From the NCBI RefSeq assembly GCF_011777495.1, contig NZ_JAATJS010000001.1, forward strand, positions 124,001-188,000: DNA of 64,000 nucleotides. Reading direction: 5' to 3'. The stretch comes from Microvirga terricola. Lineage in GTDB: Bacteria > Pseudomonadota > Alphaproteobacteria > Rhizobiales > Beijerinckiaceae. The notes beneath the pieces are model-generated. The model had not been told where the DNA came from. It worked only from the letters and a program-made list of their open reading frames with translations, and searched no databases. Shown here piece by piece: positions 21,299 through 29,525 of this stretch (positions are counted from its first letter, which is position 1; every line of letters begins with the position of its first letter). The translations under genes were made by a program, and so were the position numbers.

Positions 21299-21673
21299 TC
21301 AGGGGACGACGGTCACCTTCATCTTCGTCGTGACGCGCATCGGGCCGCCGTACTGATCCGTCCCGTTGATCGCGTAGGCAAACTCGTCCGCGCCCTGATA
21401 ACCGGGCTTGGCGACGTAGAAAGGCGTAAGGCCTTGCACGCCTGCCCTGCCCACCTTCGGCTTCTGCACGATCACCGCTTCGTTGATCCCGCCTTGAATG
21501 CCGTTGAGCCCGAAGCCGCACCCCTTACCGGCTTTGACCGTCATCTCCCCTTCGACCGTCGCGACGTGGGAGTTGAAGTTCATCGGTGCGACGATGCAGT
21601 CACCCGGATCCGCAAAAGCTGGCGCACTTTGCCAAACGAGAGCGCAGAAGGCCGCCGCAAAAACTTTCTTCAT
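21299..21673 (-). CDS. Small secreted protein of unknown function
   Basis: This 124-residue protein has a clear signal peptide (MKKVFAAAFCALVWQSAPAFA) and a mature part with two cysteines (DPGDCIVAP and GKGCGFGL) that could form a disulfide. The pattern YVAKPGYQGADEFAYAINGTDQYGG looks like an Ig-like beta domain. No family could be named. It is convergent with argJ and divergent from mutT. Confidence 0.7.
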   Translation of the reverse strand: MKKVFAAAFCALVWQSAPAFADPGDCIVAPMNFNSHVATVEGEMTVKAGKGCGFGLNGIQGGINEAVIVQKPKVGRAGVQGLTPFYVAKPGYQGADEFAYAINGTDQYGGPMRVTTKMKVTVVP

Positions 21674-21816
21674 ATCGAACCTGACAAGATTTTGATCACA
21701 ACTTAGGTTTGTGTTCCGAAGTAACGTTTGTCAAGTTGGCCGAATTGAGTTCGCCGCAATCTCAAAACAGGCTAAGAGAGCCTTTCCCAACGATAAGTCA
21801 CCGGACCCGATCAGCC

Positions 21817-22230
21817 TTGCCTCCCCTCAAGCTCACCCTCGTCGTCGCCGTCGCCCTGATCGACGCGGATAATCGCATTCTCCTGGCCCAGCGGCCGGAA
21901 GGGAAGCAGCTTGCGGGCCTGTGGGAGTTTCCCGGCGGGAAGGTCGAGCCGGGCGAGCGGCCGGAAGAGACGCTGATCCGCGAATTGCGCGAAGAACTCG
22001 GCATTGAGGTGAAGGAGCCCTGCCTCGCGCCGCTTACCTTCGCCAGCTACGCCTATGAACACTTCCATCTTCTCATGCCGCTTTACGTCTGCCGCCGCTG
22101 GGAAGGCTTCGTGCAGTCGCTCGAAGGGCAGGCGTTGAAATGGGTGAAGCCGCAGGATCTGCGCAGCTATCCCATGCCGCCCGCGGACGAGCCCCTGATC
22201 CCGTTCCTCATCGATCTCGTGGCGGCGTAA
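21817..22230 (+). CDS. mutT: MutT-type NUDIX hydrolase (8-oxo-dGTP diphosphatase)
   Basis: This protein of about 137 residues has a NUDIX box in GGKVEPGERPEETLIRELREELGI, preceded by LAQRPEGKQLAGLWEFP, the MutT signature. It removes oxidised dGTP from the nucleotide pool. No ATG is available; the TTG at 21817 gives MPPLKLTLVVAVALID, where conservation begins, while another TTG at 21709 would add 36 unconserved residues. The exact start is uncertain. The next gene starts 5 bases after the stop. Confidence 0.92.
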   Translation: MPPLKLTLVVAVALIDADNRILLAQRPEGKQLAGLWEFPGGKVEPGERPEETLIRELREELGIEVKEPCLAPLTFASYAYEHFHLLMPLYVCRRWEGFVQSLEGQALKWVKPQDLRSYPMPPADEPLIPFLIDLVAA

Positions 22231-22235
22231 CGCCC

Positions 22236-23159
22236 ATGACCAACCAGGCCACTCTCGCTGCGCCGACCGCCCCGACGCCGGGTGTTCTGATCGCCAGCCT
22301 TCTCGGCTGCTCAATTTTATGGGCGAGCGGATTTCTGTTCGTGAAAGTGAGCGGCGAGGTGCATCCCTTCGCGCTCGCCGCCATGCGCGGGCTTGTCGGC
22401 GCGACATCGTTGGCGTTGTGGTTCGCCGTGATGCGCAAGAGCGTACTTCCGCAGGGTCGCGAGTGGATGAGCTGGCTGTTTCTCGGCGCGTTCAACGGCT
22501 GGATTCCGAACGTTCTTCTCGCCTACGGCCTGACGCAGATGGGCACCGCCTCCGCCGCCATGATCCAGGCCTCCGCGCCCCTGATCGTCGCGGTGCTGTC
22601 GCACCTGCTTTTCGCGGAGGAGCGGCTGTCGCCGCGGCGCATGATCGGCGTCGTTCTCGGCTTTGTCGGCATGGCCATTCTCATCGGCCCCGCCGCCTTC
22701 CCCGACAGCGGAATCAGCCCATGGGGCGTGCTCGCGATGGTGGGCTGCTCAATCAGCTATTCCTGCGCCAATCTCTATGTACGCTTCGTCCGGCAGGCGG
22801 ATCCGTCGCGCCTGGCGCTGGGGCAACAGATCTGCTCCGGCATTCCAGCGACGATCCTGGCACTCGTCGTCGTCGGGCCGTCGTCCTTCGCGGCGGTTCC
22901 GGCCAACCTCGCACCGCTTATTGCGCTCGGCGTCATTGCAACGGCCATGCCGATCCTGTTCTTCATGCGCCTCATCCGCAATGCGGGGCCGACGCGGGCC
23001 TCGATGGTGGGCTATCTCATGCCCGTCTGGACGGCGGTTCTCGCGGTCGTGTTTCTCGGCGAGCGGATCGGCCCGCGCGAGATGATCGGCGGTGCGGTGG
23101 TGCTGACTGGCGTCGCGTTGGTGTCCTTGAGCGGACGGCGCAAGGCGGCATCCAGCTAA
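22236..23159 (+). CDS. EamA/DMT-family transporter
   Basis: This 307-residue inner-membrane protein has about ten transmembrane segments in two EamA repeats (SLLGCSILWASGFLFVKVSG in the first; AMPILFFMRLIRNAGPTRASMVGYLMPV in the second). Substrate unknown. The ATG at 22236 lies 5 bases after mutT, so the two are probably translated from one mRNA. It is one of three EamA exporters in this window. Confidence 0.9.
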   Translation: MTNQATLAAPTAPTPGVLIASLLGCSILWASGFLFVKVSGEVHPFALAAMRGLVGATSLALWFAVMRKSVLPQGREWMSWLFLGAFNGWIPNVLLAYGLTQMGTASAAMIQASAPLIVAVLSHLLFAEERLSPRRMIGVVLGFVGMAILIGPAAFPDSGISPWGVLAMVGCSISYSCANLYVRFVRQADPSRLALGQQICSGIPATILALVVVGPSSFAAVPANLAPLIALGVIATAMPILFFMRLIRNAGPTRASMVGYLMPVWTAVLAVVFLGERIGPREMIGGAVVLTGVALVSLSGRRKAASS

Positions 23160-23235
23160 AGGCGGCGTCCCCCTCCCCTTCCCGCCGGCCAAAGACAGGC
23201 TAAACTCTTGTCTGACGAGAAGCGGGAGGAGCCCG

Positions 23236-23724
23236 ATGTCGACCCTGTTCGAACGTCAGCTTGCGACCTATTCGAGCTATCATCGCGACCACCGGAACCG
23301 GCTGACCCATTTCATCGGTATTCCGGCCATCGTGTTTTCGCTGATCATTCTCCTCGCGCTCTGGCAGGTTCAGTTCAGCTCCATCCGCATTTCAGGCGCT
23401 TGGCTCGTCTGGGCCGCCGCGTGCCTCGGCTGGATCGCGCTCGACCTGACCATCGGCCTTGCCATGGCCCTCGTCCTCCTGCCGGTGGTGGTGTTCGCGG
23501 ACTGGTTCGCCGCCACTTACGGCAGCGCCGCGACATTGTGGCTGTTCGGCATTCTCTTCGTTGGCGGCTGGGTTTTTCAGCTTGTCGGCCACGCTTTCGA
23601 GGGGCGGCGGCCGGCGCTTGCGGACAATCTCTTCCAGGCTTTCATCGGCCCCATGTTCATCATGGCGGAAGTGCTGATGATGCTGGGCTTGCGCCGCGAT
23701 CTGGCGCGGTTCACCGAGCAGTAG
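23236..23724 (+). CDS. Mpo1-like (DUF962) membrane protein
   Basis: This 162-residue protein has four hydrophobic segments and the family N-terminus LATYSSYHRDHRNRLTHFIGIP, whose histidines correspond to the proposed iron ligands of yeast Mpo1, a fatty-acid alpha-oxidation dioxygenase. The later segment VGHAFEGRRPALADNLFQAFIGPMFI is also typical, with its histidine. In bacteria the role is untested. GGAGG lies upstream of the ATG. It ends next to a convergent DUF427 gene. Confidence 0.88.
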   Translation: MSTLFERQLATYSSYHRDHRNRLTHFIGIPAIVFSLIILLALWQVQFSSIRISGAWLVWAAACLGWIALDLTIGLAMALVLLPVVVFADWFAATYGSAATLWLFGILFVGGWVFQLVGHAFEGRRPALADNLFQAFIGPMFIMAEVLMMLGLRRDLARFTEQ

Positions 23725-23727
23725 CCA

Positions 23728-24093
23728 TCACACCATGAATTCCTCGATATCGTCGACCTTGCCCGGCGCGAAGGCGACATGGCCGGCGAGCTCGCCGACG
23801 ACGGGATAAGGACTCTCGTAGCAGGTCGCTGCGTTCTCGCGCACGAGGCCGCCCGCCATGGCGGTGAAGTAGGAGGCGTCACCTTTATAGGGGCAGTGGC
23901 TCGTGCGGTCGCTGCGCTCCAGAAGATCCATGCGCACGTCCTGGGACGGAATGTAATGCATGGGCGGCAGCGAGGCTTCGTGCAGGGTCAGCGCCTGCGT
24001 CGTCTCCGCGATGATGAAGCCGCCAAGCACGACGCGGATACGATGCGGGTTTTTCTCGACGGTGATCGGATGGTCGGGCCCGGGCTGTTTCAT
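23728..24093 (-). CDS. DUF427 domain protein
   Basis: This 121-residue soluble protein carries the DUF427 pattern: ITVEKNPHRIRVVLGGFIIAET, SHCPYKGDASYF, and the C-terminal FAPGKVDDIEEF. The family is a small beta fold of unknown function, present in many proteobacteria and actinobacteria. The stop lies 3 bases from the stop of the convergent Mpo1-like gene. Confidence 0.9.
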   Translation of the reverse strand: MKQPGPDHPITVEKNPHRIRVVLGGFIIAETTQALTLHEASLPPMHYIPSQDVRMDLLERSDRTSHCPYKGDASYFTAMAGGLVRENAATCYESPYPVVGELAGHVAFAPGKVDDIEEFMV

Positions 24094-24194
24094 GACGGCC
24101 TCGCCTCAAAGCGCTTGCCTTCAAAAATACAGCAGAGCCCAGTTCAACACAAAGGTTTAACCGCGCCCATACCTGCGGCATCGCTTCCGCAGGA

Positions 24195-25073
24195 TCACTT
24201 TTCGCGCGGCTCGGCAGGCGTCTCCGTGACGCCGAGCGCATCGGCCAAACGCATCTTGGCCGATCCGGGCCGCAGCGGCTTCTGCTGGCTCTCATGCGGC
24301 GCCCAGCCGGACAGCCAGACGATTTCGAAGGTGGCGGGCAAACGTCCATCCGGATCGGCGAAGCGTTCGGCATAGATCTCCGCCGCGCGCAAAAGCGTGG
24401 CGCGCCGCAGCGGGGTTTTGCGGCGGTCGTGAAGCGCGTTGGTGAACCCCATGCGGCGCAAATCCCGCATGAGAGCGAAGGGATCGCCATAGCGCACGCG
24501 GACTACTTCCGTGTCGGTCACCGGCAGCGAGAAGCCCGCGCGCTGGAGCAGGCCACCCAGATCGCGCACATCCGCAAAAGGAGCGACGCGCGGGCTGACG
24601 CCACCTTCGAGTTCCACCTCGGCCTGCGTGAAGGCCTGACGCAACTCGGTCAGCGTCGCGCCACCGAGAAGCGCCGCGACGAACAGCCCGTCAGGCTTGA
24701 GCGCACGCCGGATCTGTACCAGCGCGCCGGGAAGGTCGTTGACGCTCTGCAGCGAGAGAAGCGACACCGCGAGGTCGAACCGCTCGCCCGAAAAGGGCAG
24801 ATGCTCTTCGTCCCCGAAGACGCTTCCCTCTTCCGGGACGGGAGACAGACGCAGCACCGTCTCCACACGCCTACTGCGCGAAAGGGCCTCAGCCGCGGCG
24901 GGCGTCGGCGTGCCGATGTCGAGGGCTTGAGGAAACGTGCGCAGCACCGCGGACAGGCGCTCCTCGAGATCCTCGACCACGCGCATCAGCAGAAAATCCG
25001 CGTAGCCGGATTGCAGCGCGCGCTGAAGGCGGCGGCGGACGAGGGGGCGGTCAAAGACGAGGGGCGTGCTCAT
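24195..25073 (-). CDS. NDUFAF5/BioC-like methyltransferase-fold protein
   Basis: This 292-residue protein begins PLVFDRPLVRRRLQRAL and has a methyltransferase core with LDIGTPTP in place of motif I, HLPFSGERFDLAVSLLSLQSVNDLPGALVQIRRALKPDGLF, and SPRVAPFADVRDLGGLLQRAGFSLPV. This arrangement matches the alphaproteobacterial relatives of mitochondrial NDUFAF5, an arginine hydroxylase for complex I assembly. The degenerate glycine motif argues that it may not be a classic methyltransferase. Divergent from comF. Confidence 0.85.
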   Translation of the reverse strand: MSTPLVFDRPLVRRRLQRALQSGYADFLLMRVVEDLEERLSAVLRTFPQALDIGTPTPAAAEALSRSRRVETVLRLSPVPEEGSVFGDEEHLPFSGERFDLAVSLLSLQSVNDLPGALVQIRRALKPDGLFVAALLGGATLTELRQAFTQAEVELEGGVSPRVAPFADVRDLGGLLQRAGFSLPVTDTEVVRVRYGDPFALMRDLRRMGFTNALHDRRKTPLRRATLLRAAEIYAERFADPDGRLPATFEIVWLSGWAPHESQQKPLRPGSAKMRLADALGVTETPAEPREK

Positions 25074-25197
25074 GAGGCGCTCGATATGGCGTGAAACGGC
25101 GGCCGGGCCAAGGGTTTTTCGGCGTGTCCAGCAATCCCCTCCCCCTGTGGACTGGAACCGGTTTTCAATCCTGGCAGCAAATAGCTAAGCTTCCCTT

Positions 25198-25974
25198 ATG
25201 AACGACCCCGCCGAATCCCGCCCTGCCCTGCCGCGTCTATTCCACGCCGCGCGGGAGGTTTCGCGCGCGGCGTTGGGGCTGGTCTATCCGCCCACCTGCA
25301 TCGCCTGTCAGGCGGCGACCAGCGCGCCGCATGGGCTTTGCGCAGGGTGCTGGGCTGGCATGCGTTTCATCGAGCGGCCCTATTGCGAACGGTTGGGAAC
25401 GCCGTTTGCGGTCGATTTTGGCCAGACGCTGCTCTCACCCGCCGCCATCGCCGATCCGCCGGTTTTCGGACGCTCCCGCGCGGTGGCGGAATATGACGGC
25501 ACCGCAGCCATGCTCGTACACAGACTCAAATATGGCGACCGGCTGGAGCTGGCCCGTGCGCTCGGCACCATGATGACCCGCGCTGGAGCGGAGCTGATCG
25601 CGGAGGCTGATGTGATCGTGCCGGTGCCCCTGCATCGCTGGCGGCTGTGGCGGCGACGCTTCAATCAGGCGATGGCGCTTGCCGCCGTCGTGGCGCGGGA
25701 GAGCGGCGTCGCGTGCGACCCTTTCCTGCTCGCCCGCGTCAAACGGACCCGCCGGCAAGTCGGGCTGACGAAGACGCAGCGGCAGGAGAATCTTCAAGGG
25801 GCCTTCCGCGTACCGGAGGAGGCGAAGGCCCGGCTGAAGGGCAAGCGCGTCCTCCTCATCGACGACGTGCTGACCACCGGCTCCACGGCCAATGCGGCCT
25901 CCCGCGCGCTCCTGCGCGGCGGGGCGGCGCAGGTAGACGTACTTGCCTTCGCCCGGGTGGTGAAGGAGGCCTGA
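25198..25974 (+). CDS. comF: ComF-family phosphoribosyltransferase-like protein
   Basis: This 258-residue protein has an N-terminal double zinc-ribbon with paired cysteines (YPPTCIACQAA and HGLCAGCWAGM), then a phosphoribosyltransferase domain with the PRPP motif VLLIDDVLTTGSTA. ComF relatives take part in DNA uptake in naturally competent bacteria; here the role is unknown. grxC follows 61 bases later, then a Nit2-like gene and DUF1178. Confidence 0.92.
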   Translation: MNDPAESRPALPRLFHAAREVSRAALGLVYPPTCIACQAATSAPHGLCAGCWAGMRFIERPYCERLGTPFAVDFGQTLLSPAAIADPPVFGRSRAVAEYDGTAAMLVHRLKYGDRLELARALGTMMTRAGAELIAEADVIVPVPLHRWRLWRRRFNQAMALAAVVARESGVACDPFLLARVKRTRRQVGLTKTQRQENLQGAFRVPEEAKARLKGKRVLLIDDVLTTGSTANAASRALLRGGAAQVDVLAFARVVKEA

Positions 25975-26035
25975 CGGTGTTGTGAGGGCGGCCCCCCTCG
26001 TCTTATATGCTGTCAAGAACCGGAGAATGCCGCGT

Positions 26036-26293
26036 ATGCCGCCCGTCACGATCTACACCAAGAGCTGGTGCTCCTATTCCATTGCCGCCAAACGGCTTCT
26101 CGACGAAAAGGGCATCGATTTCACGGAAATCGACATCGAGGCCAAGCCCGAGGCCCGCGCAGAGATGATCCAGAAAGCCTCTGGCCGGACCACCGTGCCG
26201 CAGATCTTCATCGGCGAGCGCCATGTGGGCGGCTGCGACGATCTTTACGCCCTGGAGAGCAAGGGCGAGCTTCAACCGCTGCTTCAGGCCTGA
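26036..26293 (+). CDS. grxC: Glutaredoxin (GrxC type) with a CSYS active site
   Basis: This 85-residue glutaredoxin has the active site W11-C12-S13-Y14-S15 where a CPYC or CGYC pair is usual. The rest is class I glutaredoxin: TTVPQIFIGERHVGGCDDLYAL, with the cis-proline and the glutathione-binding GGCDD loop. With one active-site cysteine it should act through a monothiol mechanism. Two ATG codons lie close together; 26036 has GGAG at a 10-base spacing, whereas 26027 is too near. It lies between comF and the Nit2-like gene. Confidence 0.93.
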   Translation: MPPVTIYTKSWCSYSIAAKRLLDEKGIDFTEIDIEAKPEARAEMIQKASGRTTVPQIFIGERHVGGCDDLYALESKGELQPLLQA

Positions 26294-26307
26294 GTGGAGT
26301 TGAACCC

Positions 26308-27150
26308 CTGGCAACCACCCGCTTCACCGCCGCCTGCGTCCAGATGCGCTCGACCCGCGATCCGCTGCAAAACCGCGACGCGGCGATGGCGCTCGTGCGG
26401 GAAGCAGCAGCCAAGGGCGCGCATTTCGTGCAGACGCCGGAGATGACCTCGCTCGTCGAGCGCGAGCGGGCGGCGCTTTTCGACAAGGTCGGCCCGCAGG
26501 ATCGGGACCCGACGCTTGCGGCTCTGCGCGACGTGGCGCGCGAACGCGGCATCGTTGTCCACATCGGTTCGATTGCGGTGAAGGAAGGCGACAAGATCGC
26601 CAACCGCGCCTTCCTCATCGGCGCGGATGGCGCAATCGTCGCCTCCTACGACAAGGTTCATCTCTTCGACGTCGACCTGCCGAACGGTGAGAGCTGGCGC
26701 GAATCGGCCACCTATACCGGCGGCGACAAGGCGGTGCTGGCTGAGACGCCCTGGGGCTATCTCGGCATGACGATCTGCTACGATGTGCGCTTCGCCGCTC
26801 TCTACCGGGCGCTGGCGGAAGGCGGCGCGTCCTTTCTCTCCGCGCCTGCCTGCTTCACCAAGCAGACGGGCGAGGCGCATTGGAACGTGTTGCACCGCGC
26901 GCGCGCCATCGAAACCGGCTCCTTCATGATCTCGGCCGCACAAGGCGGCCTGCACGAAGACGGACGCGAGACCTTTGGCCATTCGATCATCATCGATCCG
27001 TGGGGTCGCGTGCTTGCAGAAGCGGGAACCGAGCCCGGCGTGATTCTGGCCGAGATCGACCCCAACCTTGTCGCGGACGCGCGCGGCCGCATTCCCACCC
27101 TCAAGAACGCGCGCCCCTTCACGGTCGCGACGATATCGTCCGCCGGCTGA
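26308..27150 (+). CDS. Carbon-nitrogen hydrolase, Nit2/omega-amidase-like
   Basis: This nitrilase-superfamily enzyme of about 280 residues has the Glu-Lys-Cys triad E45 (QTPEMTS), K116 (YDKVHLFDVDLP) and C157 (MTICYDVRF). It resembles Nit2-like amidases, which hydrolyse omega-amides or deaminated glutathione. No ATG, GTG or TTG lies at the natural start: conservation begins before the first in-frame ATG (26344). CTG at 26308 gives MATTRFTAACVQM with GGAG 8 bases upstream, so a CTG start is likely. It begins 14 bases after grxC. Confidence 0.88.
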   Translation: MATTRFTAACVQMRSTRDPLQNRDAAMALVREAAAKGAHFVQTPEMTSLVERERAALFDKVGPQDRDPTLAALRDVARERGIVVHIGSIAVKEGDKIANRAFLIGADGAIVASYDKVHLFDVDLPNGESWRESATYTGGDKAVLAETPWGYLGMTICYDVRFAALYRALAEGGASFLSAPACFTKQTGEAHWNVLHRARAIETGSFMISAAQGGLHEDGRETFGHSIIIDPWGRVLAEAGTEPGVILAEIDPNLVADARGRIPTLKNARPFTVATISSAG

Positions 27151-27189
27151 AACCTTGGCCGCGCGGTTTAGCATTGCTATCTACACGAC

Positions 27190-27630
27190 ATGATCAAGTA
27201 CGCCCTGATTTGCGAAAAGGCCCACGAATTCGAGAGCTGGTTTCCTTCAAGCGATGCGTTTGAAAAACAGCGCAAGCGCGGCTTCGTGACCTGCCCTTAT
27301 TGTGACTCCGCTAGGATCGAAAAACAGATCATGGCGCCGTCCGTGGCGCGTACGGACAAGACGCCCGTCGCATCCGCGCCGCAGCCTGTGGCCGCGCTCT
27401 CCGAGAAGGAAAAGGAAATCCGCGTCGCGCTGCGCGCGCTTCGCGATCATGTGGTGCAGAACGCGGACAATGTCGGCACAGCCTTCGCCGAGGAAGCGCG
27501 TAAGATGCACTATGGCGAAGTGGACCAGCGCTCGATCTACGGCGAGACGAATTTCGCGGAAGCGCAGGCGCTGCTGGAGGAAGGCATCGAGGTTTTGCCG
27601 CTCCCCGTCGTGCCTGACGACCGGAACTAG
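27190..27630 (+). CDS. DUF1178 family protein
   Basis: This 146-residue protein begins MIKYALICEKAHEFESWFPS and carries a CxxC-type site (FVTCPYCDSARIEK; with C9 this makes three cysteines near a zinc-ribbon-like fold). DUF1178 is a conserved alpha- and betaproteobacterial family of unknown function. It follows the Nit2-like gene after 39 bases and is the last gene of the comF-grxC-nit run. Its stop codon lies inside a palindromic repeat. Confidence 0.92.
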   Translation: MIKYALICEKAHEFESWFPSSDAFEKQRKRGFVTCPYCDSARIEKQIMAPSVARTDKTPVASAPQPVAALSEKEKEIRVALRALRDHVVQNADNVGTAFAEEARKMHYGEVDQRSIYGETNFAEAQALLEEGIEVLPLPVVPDDRN

Positions 27631-27732
27631 AGCTTGATCATGTTTCTCTAAAACATGATCAAGCTCTCGATTCCTTTGTGCCGCATGATCCGGGCGAACA
27701 ACCGGTTCCCACTTGTTCTGATCATGCTCTAG
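27629..27732. repeat. Composite palindromic repeat (rhizobial REP-like)
   Basis: The first half is a perfect 17-bp inverted repeat (27629-27645 with 27651-27667, loop CTCTA). The second half is an interrupted palindrome: GCATGATC (27683-27690) with GATCATGC (27720-27727), enclosing GAACAA/TTGTTC and an ACCGGTTCCCAC core. The core ACCGGTTCCCACTT and GATCATGCTCTAG match repeated extragenic palindromes common in Rhizobiales. The first stem overlaps the DUF1178 stop codon and could also end transcription. Confidence 0.85.
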
Positions 27733-27843
27733 CGATCGGGAGCCAATACCGCCGCACGGCGTTGTTGTCGGCAGAGGCGCCGGCACTTGACTTGTGAACG
27801 CGTCGTCCAAGTGCCCGCGTCGGCGACCCGATGGAGGTCCCCG

Positions 27844-28806
27844 ATGAACGGCTCCGATCACGGCGAACCCCTGCAGGATGATGATGACGGCGTCAGCCGC
27901 CGCGGCTTTCTGCGCTGCATGACCTGGGCGGGCACCGGCGTTCTGTGGATGGCGAATGACGGGCTCCCGCGCTCGGTCGGCCTTTCCAGCGCCCTGGCCG
28001 CGACTGCGCCCAAGCCGACCGGCCTGACCTTCCTGCAGATCAGCGACAGTCACATCGGGTTCGACCGGCCGCCCAACACGGATGTACTCGCAACGCTGCG
28101 CGAGGCTGTGGCGAAGATCAAGACGCTCCCCGTCAAACCGTCCTTCATGATCCATACCGGCGATATCAGCCATCTCTCGAAGGAGAAGGAATTCGACGAC
28201 GCCAATCAGCTCATCAGGGAGGTCGGCCTTCCCGTGTTCTATGTTCCCGGCGAGCATGACGTGCTCGATGATGAACAAGGCAAGCTCTATCGCGATCGTT
28301 ACGGCAAAGGCACCAAGGGGGCCGGCTGGTATAGCTTCGACCAGCACGGTATCCACTTCATCGGCTTGGTCAATGTCGTCGACCTGAAGGCCGGCGGCCT
28401 CGGCAATCTCGGCGAAGAACAGCTCAAATGGCTTGAAGACGATGTGCGCGGCCTATCAGCCAGCACACCCATCGTCGTCTTCGCGCATATTCCGCTCTGG
28501 AGCCTTTATCCCGAATGGGGCTGGGGCACGGATGACGGGGCGCGTGCACTTTCGTTCCTCAAGCGCTTCGGTTCTGTGACTGTTCTGAACGGTCACATCC
28601 ACCAGATCATGCAGAAGGTGGAGGGGAACGTCGCGTTTCACACCGCGCGCGCGACAGCGTTTCCGCAGCCTGCGCCCGGCACCGCGCCCGGACCGGGGCC
28701 GATGCAGGTTCCGGCAGGCGAGCTGCGCAAATATCTCGGCGTGGCGCATGTCAATTTCGTTCCCGGAAACAAGCACCTCGCGATCATCGATACGCCGCTC
28801 GCGTGA
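27844..28806 (+). CDS. Tat-exported calcineurin-like metallophosphoesterase
   Basis: This 320-residue protein has a twin-arginine signal (VSRRGFLRCMTWAG) near residue 20, so it should fold in the cytoplasm with its metals and then be exported. The phosphoesterase motifs are in order: QISDSHIGF, HTGDISH, VPGEHD and NGHIHQ. GEHD replaces the usual GNHD. The ATG at 27844 has a GGAGG site; the frame opens at 27787. A cupredoxin gene follows after 30 bases and is probably co-transcribed. The substrate is unknown. Confidence 0.9.
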   Translation: MNGSDHGEPLQDDDDGVSRRGFLRCMTWAGTGVLWMANDGLPRSVGLSSALAATAPKPTGLTFLQISDSHIGFDRPPNTDVLATLREAVAKIKTLPVKPSFMIHTGDISHLSKEKEFDDANQLIREVGLPVFYVPGEHDVLDDEQGKLYRDRYGKGTKGAGWYSFDQHGIHFIGLVNVVDLKAGGLGNLGEEQLKWLEDDVRGLSASTPIVVFAHIPLWSLYPEWGWGTDDGARALSFLKRFGSVTVLNGHIHQIMQKVEGNVAFHTARATAFPQPAPGTAPGPGPMQVPAGELRKYLGVAHVNFVPGNKHLAIIDTPLA

Positions 28807-28836
28807 GAGCGGCTGCATCGCAAAGGGAGACGATCA

Positions 28837-29172
28837 GTGGCAAGGACAGAAACTTGGCGTGTCGCCTTTCTTCTCGTTCCGCTTCTTGCCGGCGCAGCGG
28901 CATTCGCGGTTGATGCGCCAACGAACGAGGTGAAGATCGAGAATTTCACCTTTGCGCCCGAAGCGATCACGGTGCTGGCAGGCACGAAGGTGACCTGGGT
29001 CAACCGGGACGACATTCCGCACACCGTCACCGCCCAGGACCATTCCTTCCGCTCAAAGGCGCTCGATACGAACGACAGCTTCAGCTTCACTTTCGAGAAA
29101 CCGGGCGAGTACGCCTACTTCTGCTCGATCCATCCCAAGATGGTGGGCAAGATCATCGTCAAGGCTCCCTGA
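28837..29172 (+). CDS. Exported single-domain cupredoxin
   Basis: This 111-residue protein has a signal peptide (VAFLLVPLLAGAAAFA) and one cupredoxin domain (IENFTFAPEAITVLAGTKVTWVN). The type 1 copper ligands are H62, C96, H99 and M102 (CSIHPKM). It is probably a periplasmic electron carrier or copper-binding protein. It starts with GTG, with AGGGAGA upstream, 30 bases after the metallophosphoesterase. It is convergent with a second cupredoxin of the same design. Confidence 0.92.
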   Translation: MARTETWRVAFLLVPLLAGAAAFAVDAPTNEVKIENFTFAPEAITVLAGTKVTWVNRDDIPHTVTAQDHSFRSKALDTNDSFSFTFEKPGEYAYFCSIHPKMVGKIIVKAP

Positions 29173-29183
29173 TCCCGGCGCTG

Positions 29184-29525
29184 TCAGCGCGCGCGGCCTT
29201 TCAGGACGGTGATGCGGCCGACCATGTTCGGGTGGTAGCGGCAATAATAGTCGATCGTTCCGGCGCCCGTCAGAATGATCGAGCCCGATTGTCCTGAGGG
29301 GATCGGCAGATCCCAGGTCCCGTTTCTCGCGGTCGCCGTATGCGGAGCGACATCGCTGCTCACCCACTGGATCGTATCGCCAACATGGGCGACGATCTGC
29401 GGCGGGTTGAATCGATAGTTCGAGACCTGCACACGGATCACAGCCGCATTCGCGTAAGCCACACCCGCAATCGTGAAAATTGCGGCAAGCATCATCCGGT
29501 GAAGATTGTTCTGACCCGATGTCAT
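29184..29525 (-). CDS. Exported single-domain cupredoxin (second copy)
   Basis: This 113-residue protein has a signal peptide (MMLAAIFTIAGVAYANA) and a cupredoxin domain with ligands H62, C95, H98 and M101 (CRYHPNM). It resembles the neighbouring cupredoxin in domain plan but little in the rest, so the two are distant relatives rather than a recent duplication. Its start overlaps the DUF4142 stop by 4 bases, which indicates coupled translation. Confidence 0.9.
   Translation of the reverse strand: MTSGQNNLHRMMLAAIFTIAGVAYANAAVIRVQVSNYRFNPPQIVAHVGDTIQWVSSDVAPHTATARNGTWDLPIPSGQSGSIILTGAGTIDYYCRYHPNMVGRITVLKGRAR

Noticed and set aside
27629..27732. Possible insertion-sequence end or attachment site
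   Set aside because: The palindrome has no transposase or integrase nearby and matches the extragenic palindromes of Rhizobiales better.
27247..28356. A 369-codon open frame on the minus strand across the palindromic repeat
   Set aside because: It overlaps DUF1178 and the metallophosphoesterase and crosses a repeat; no motif supports it.
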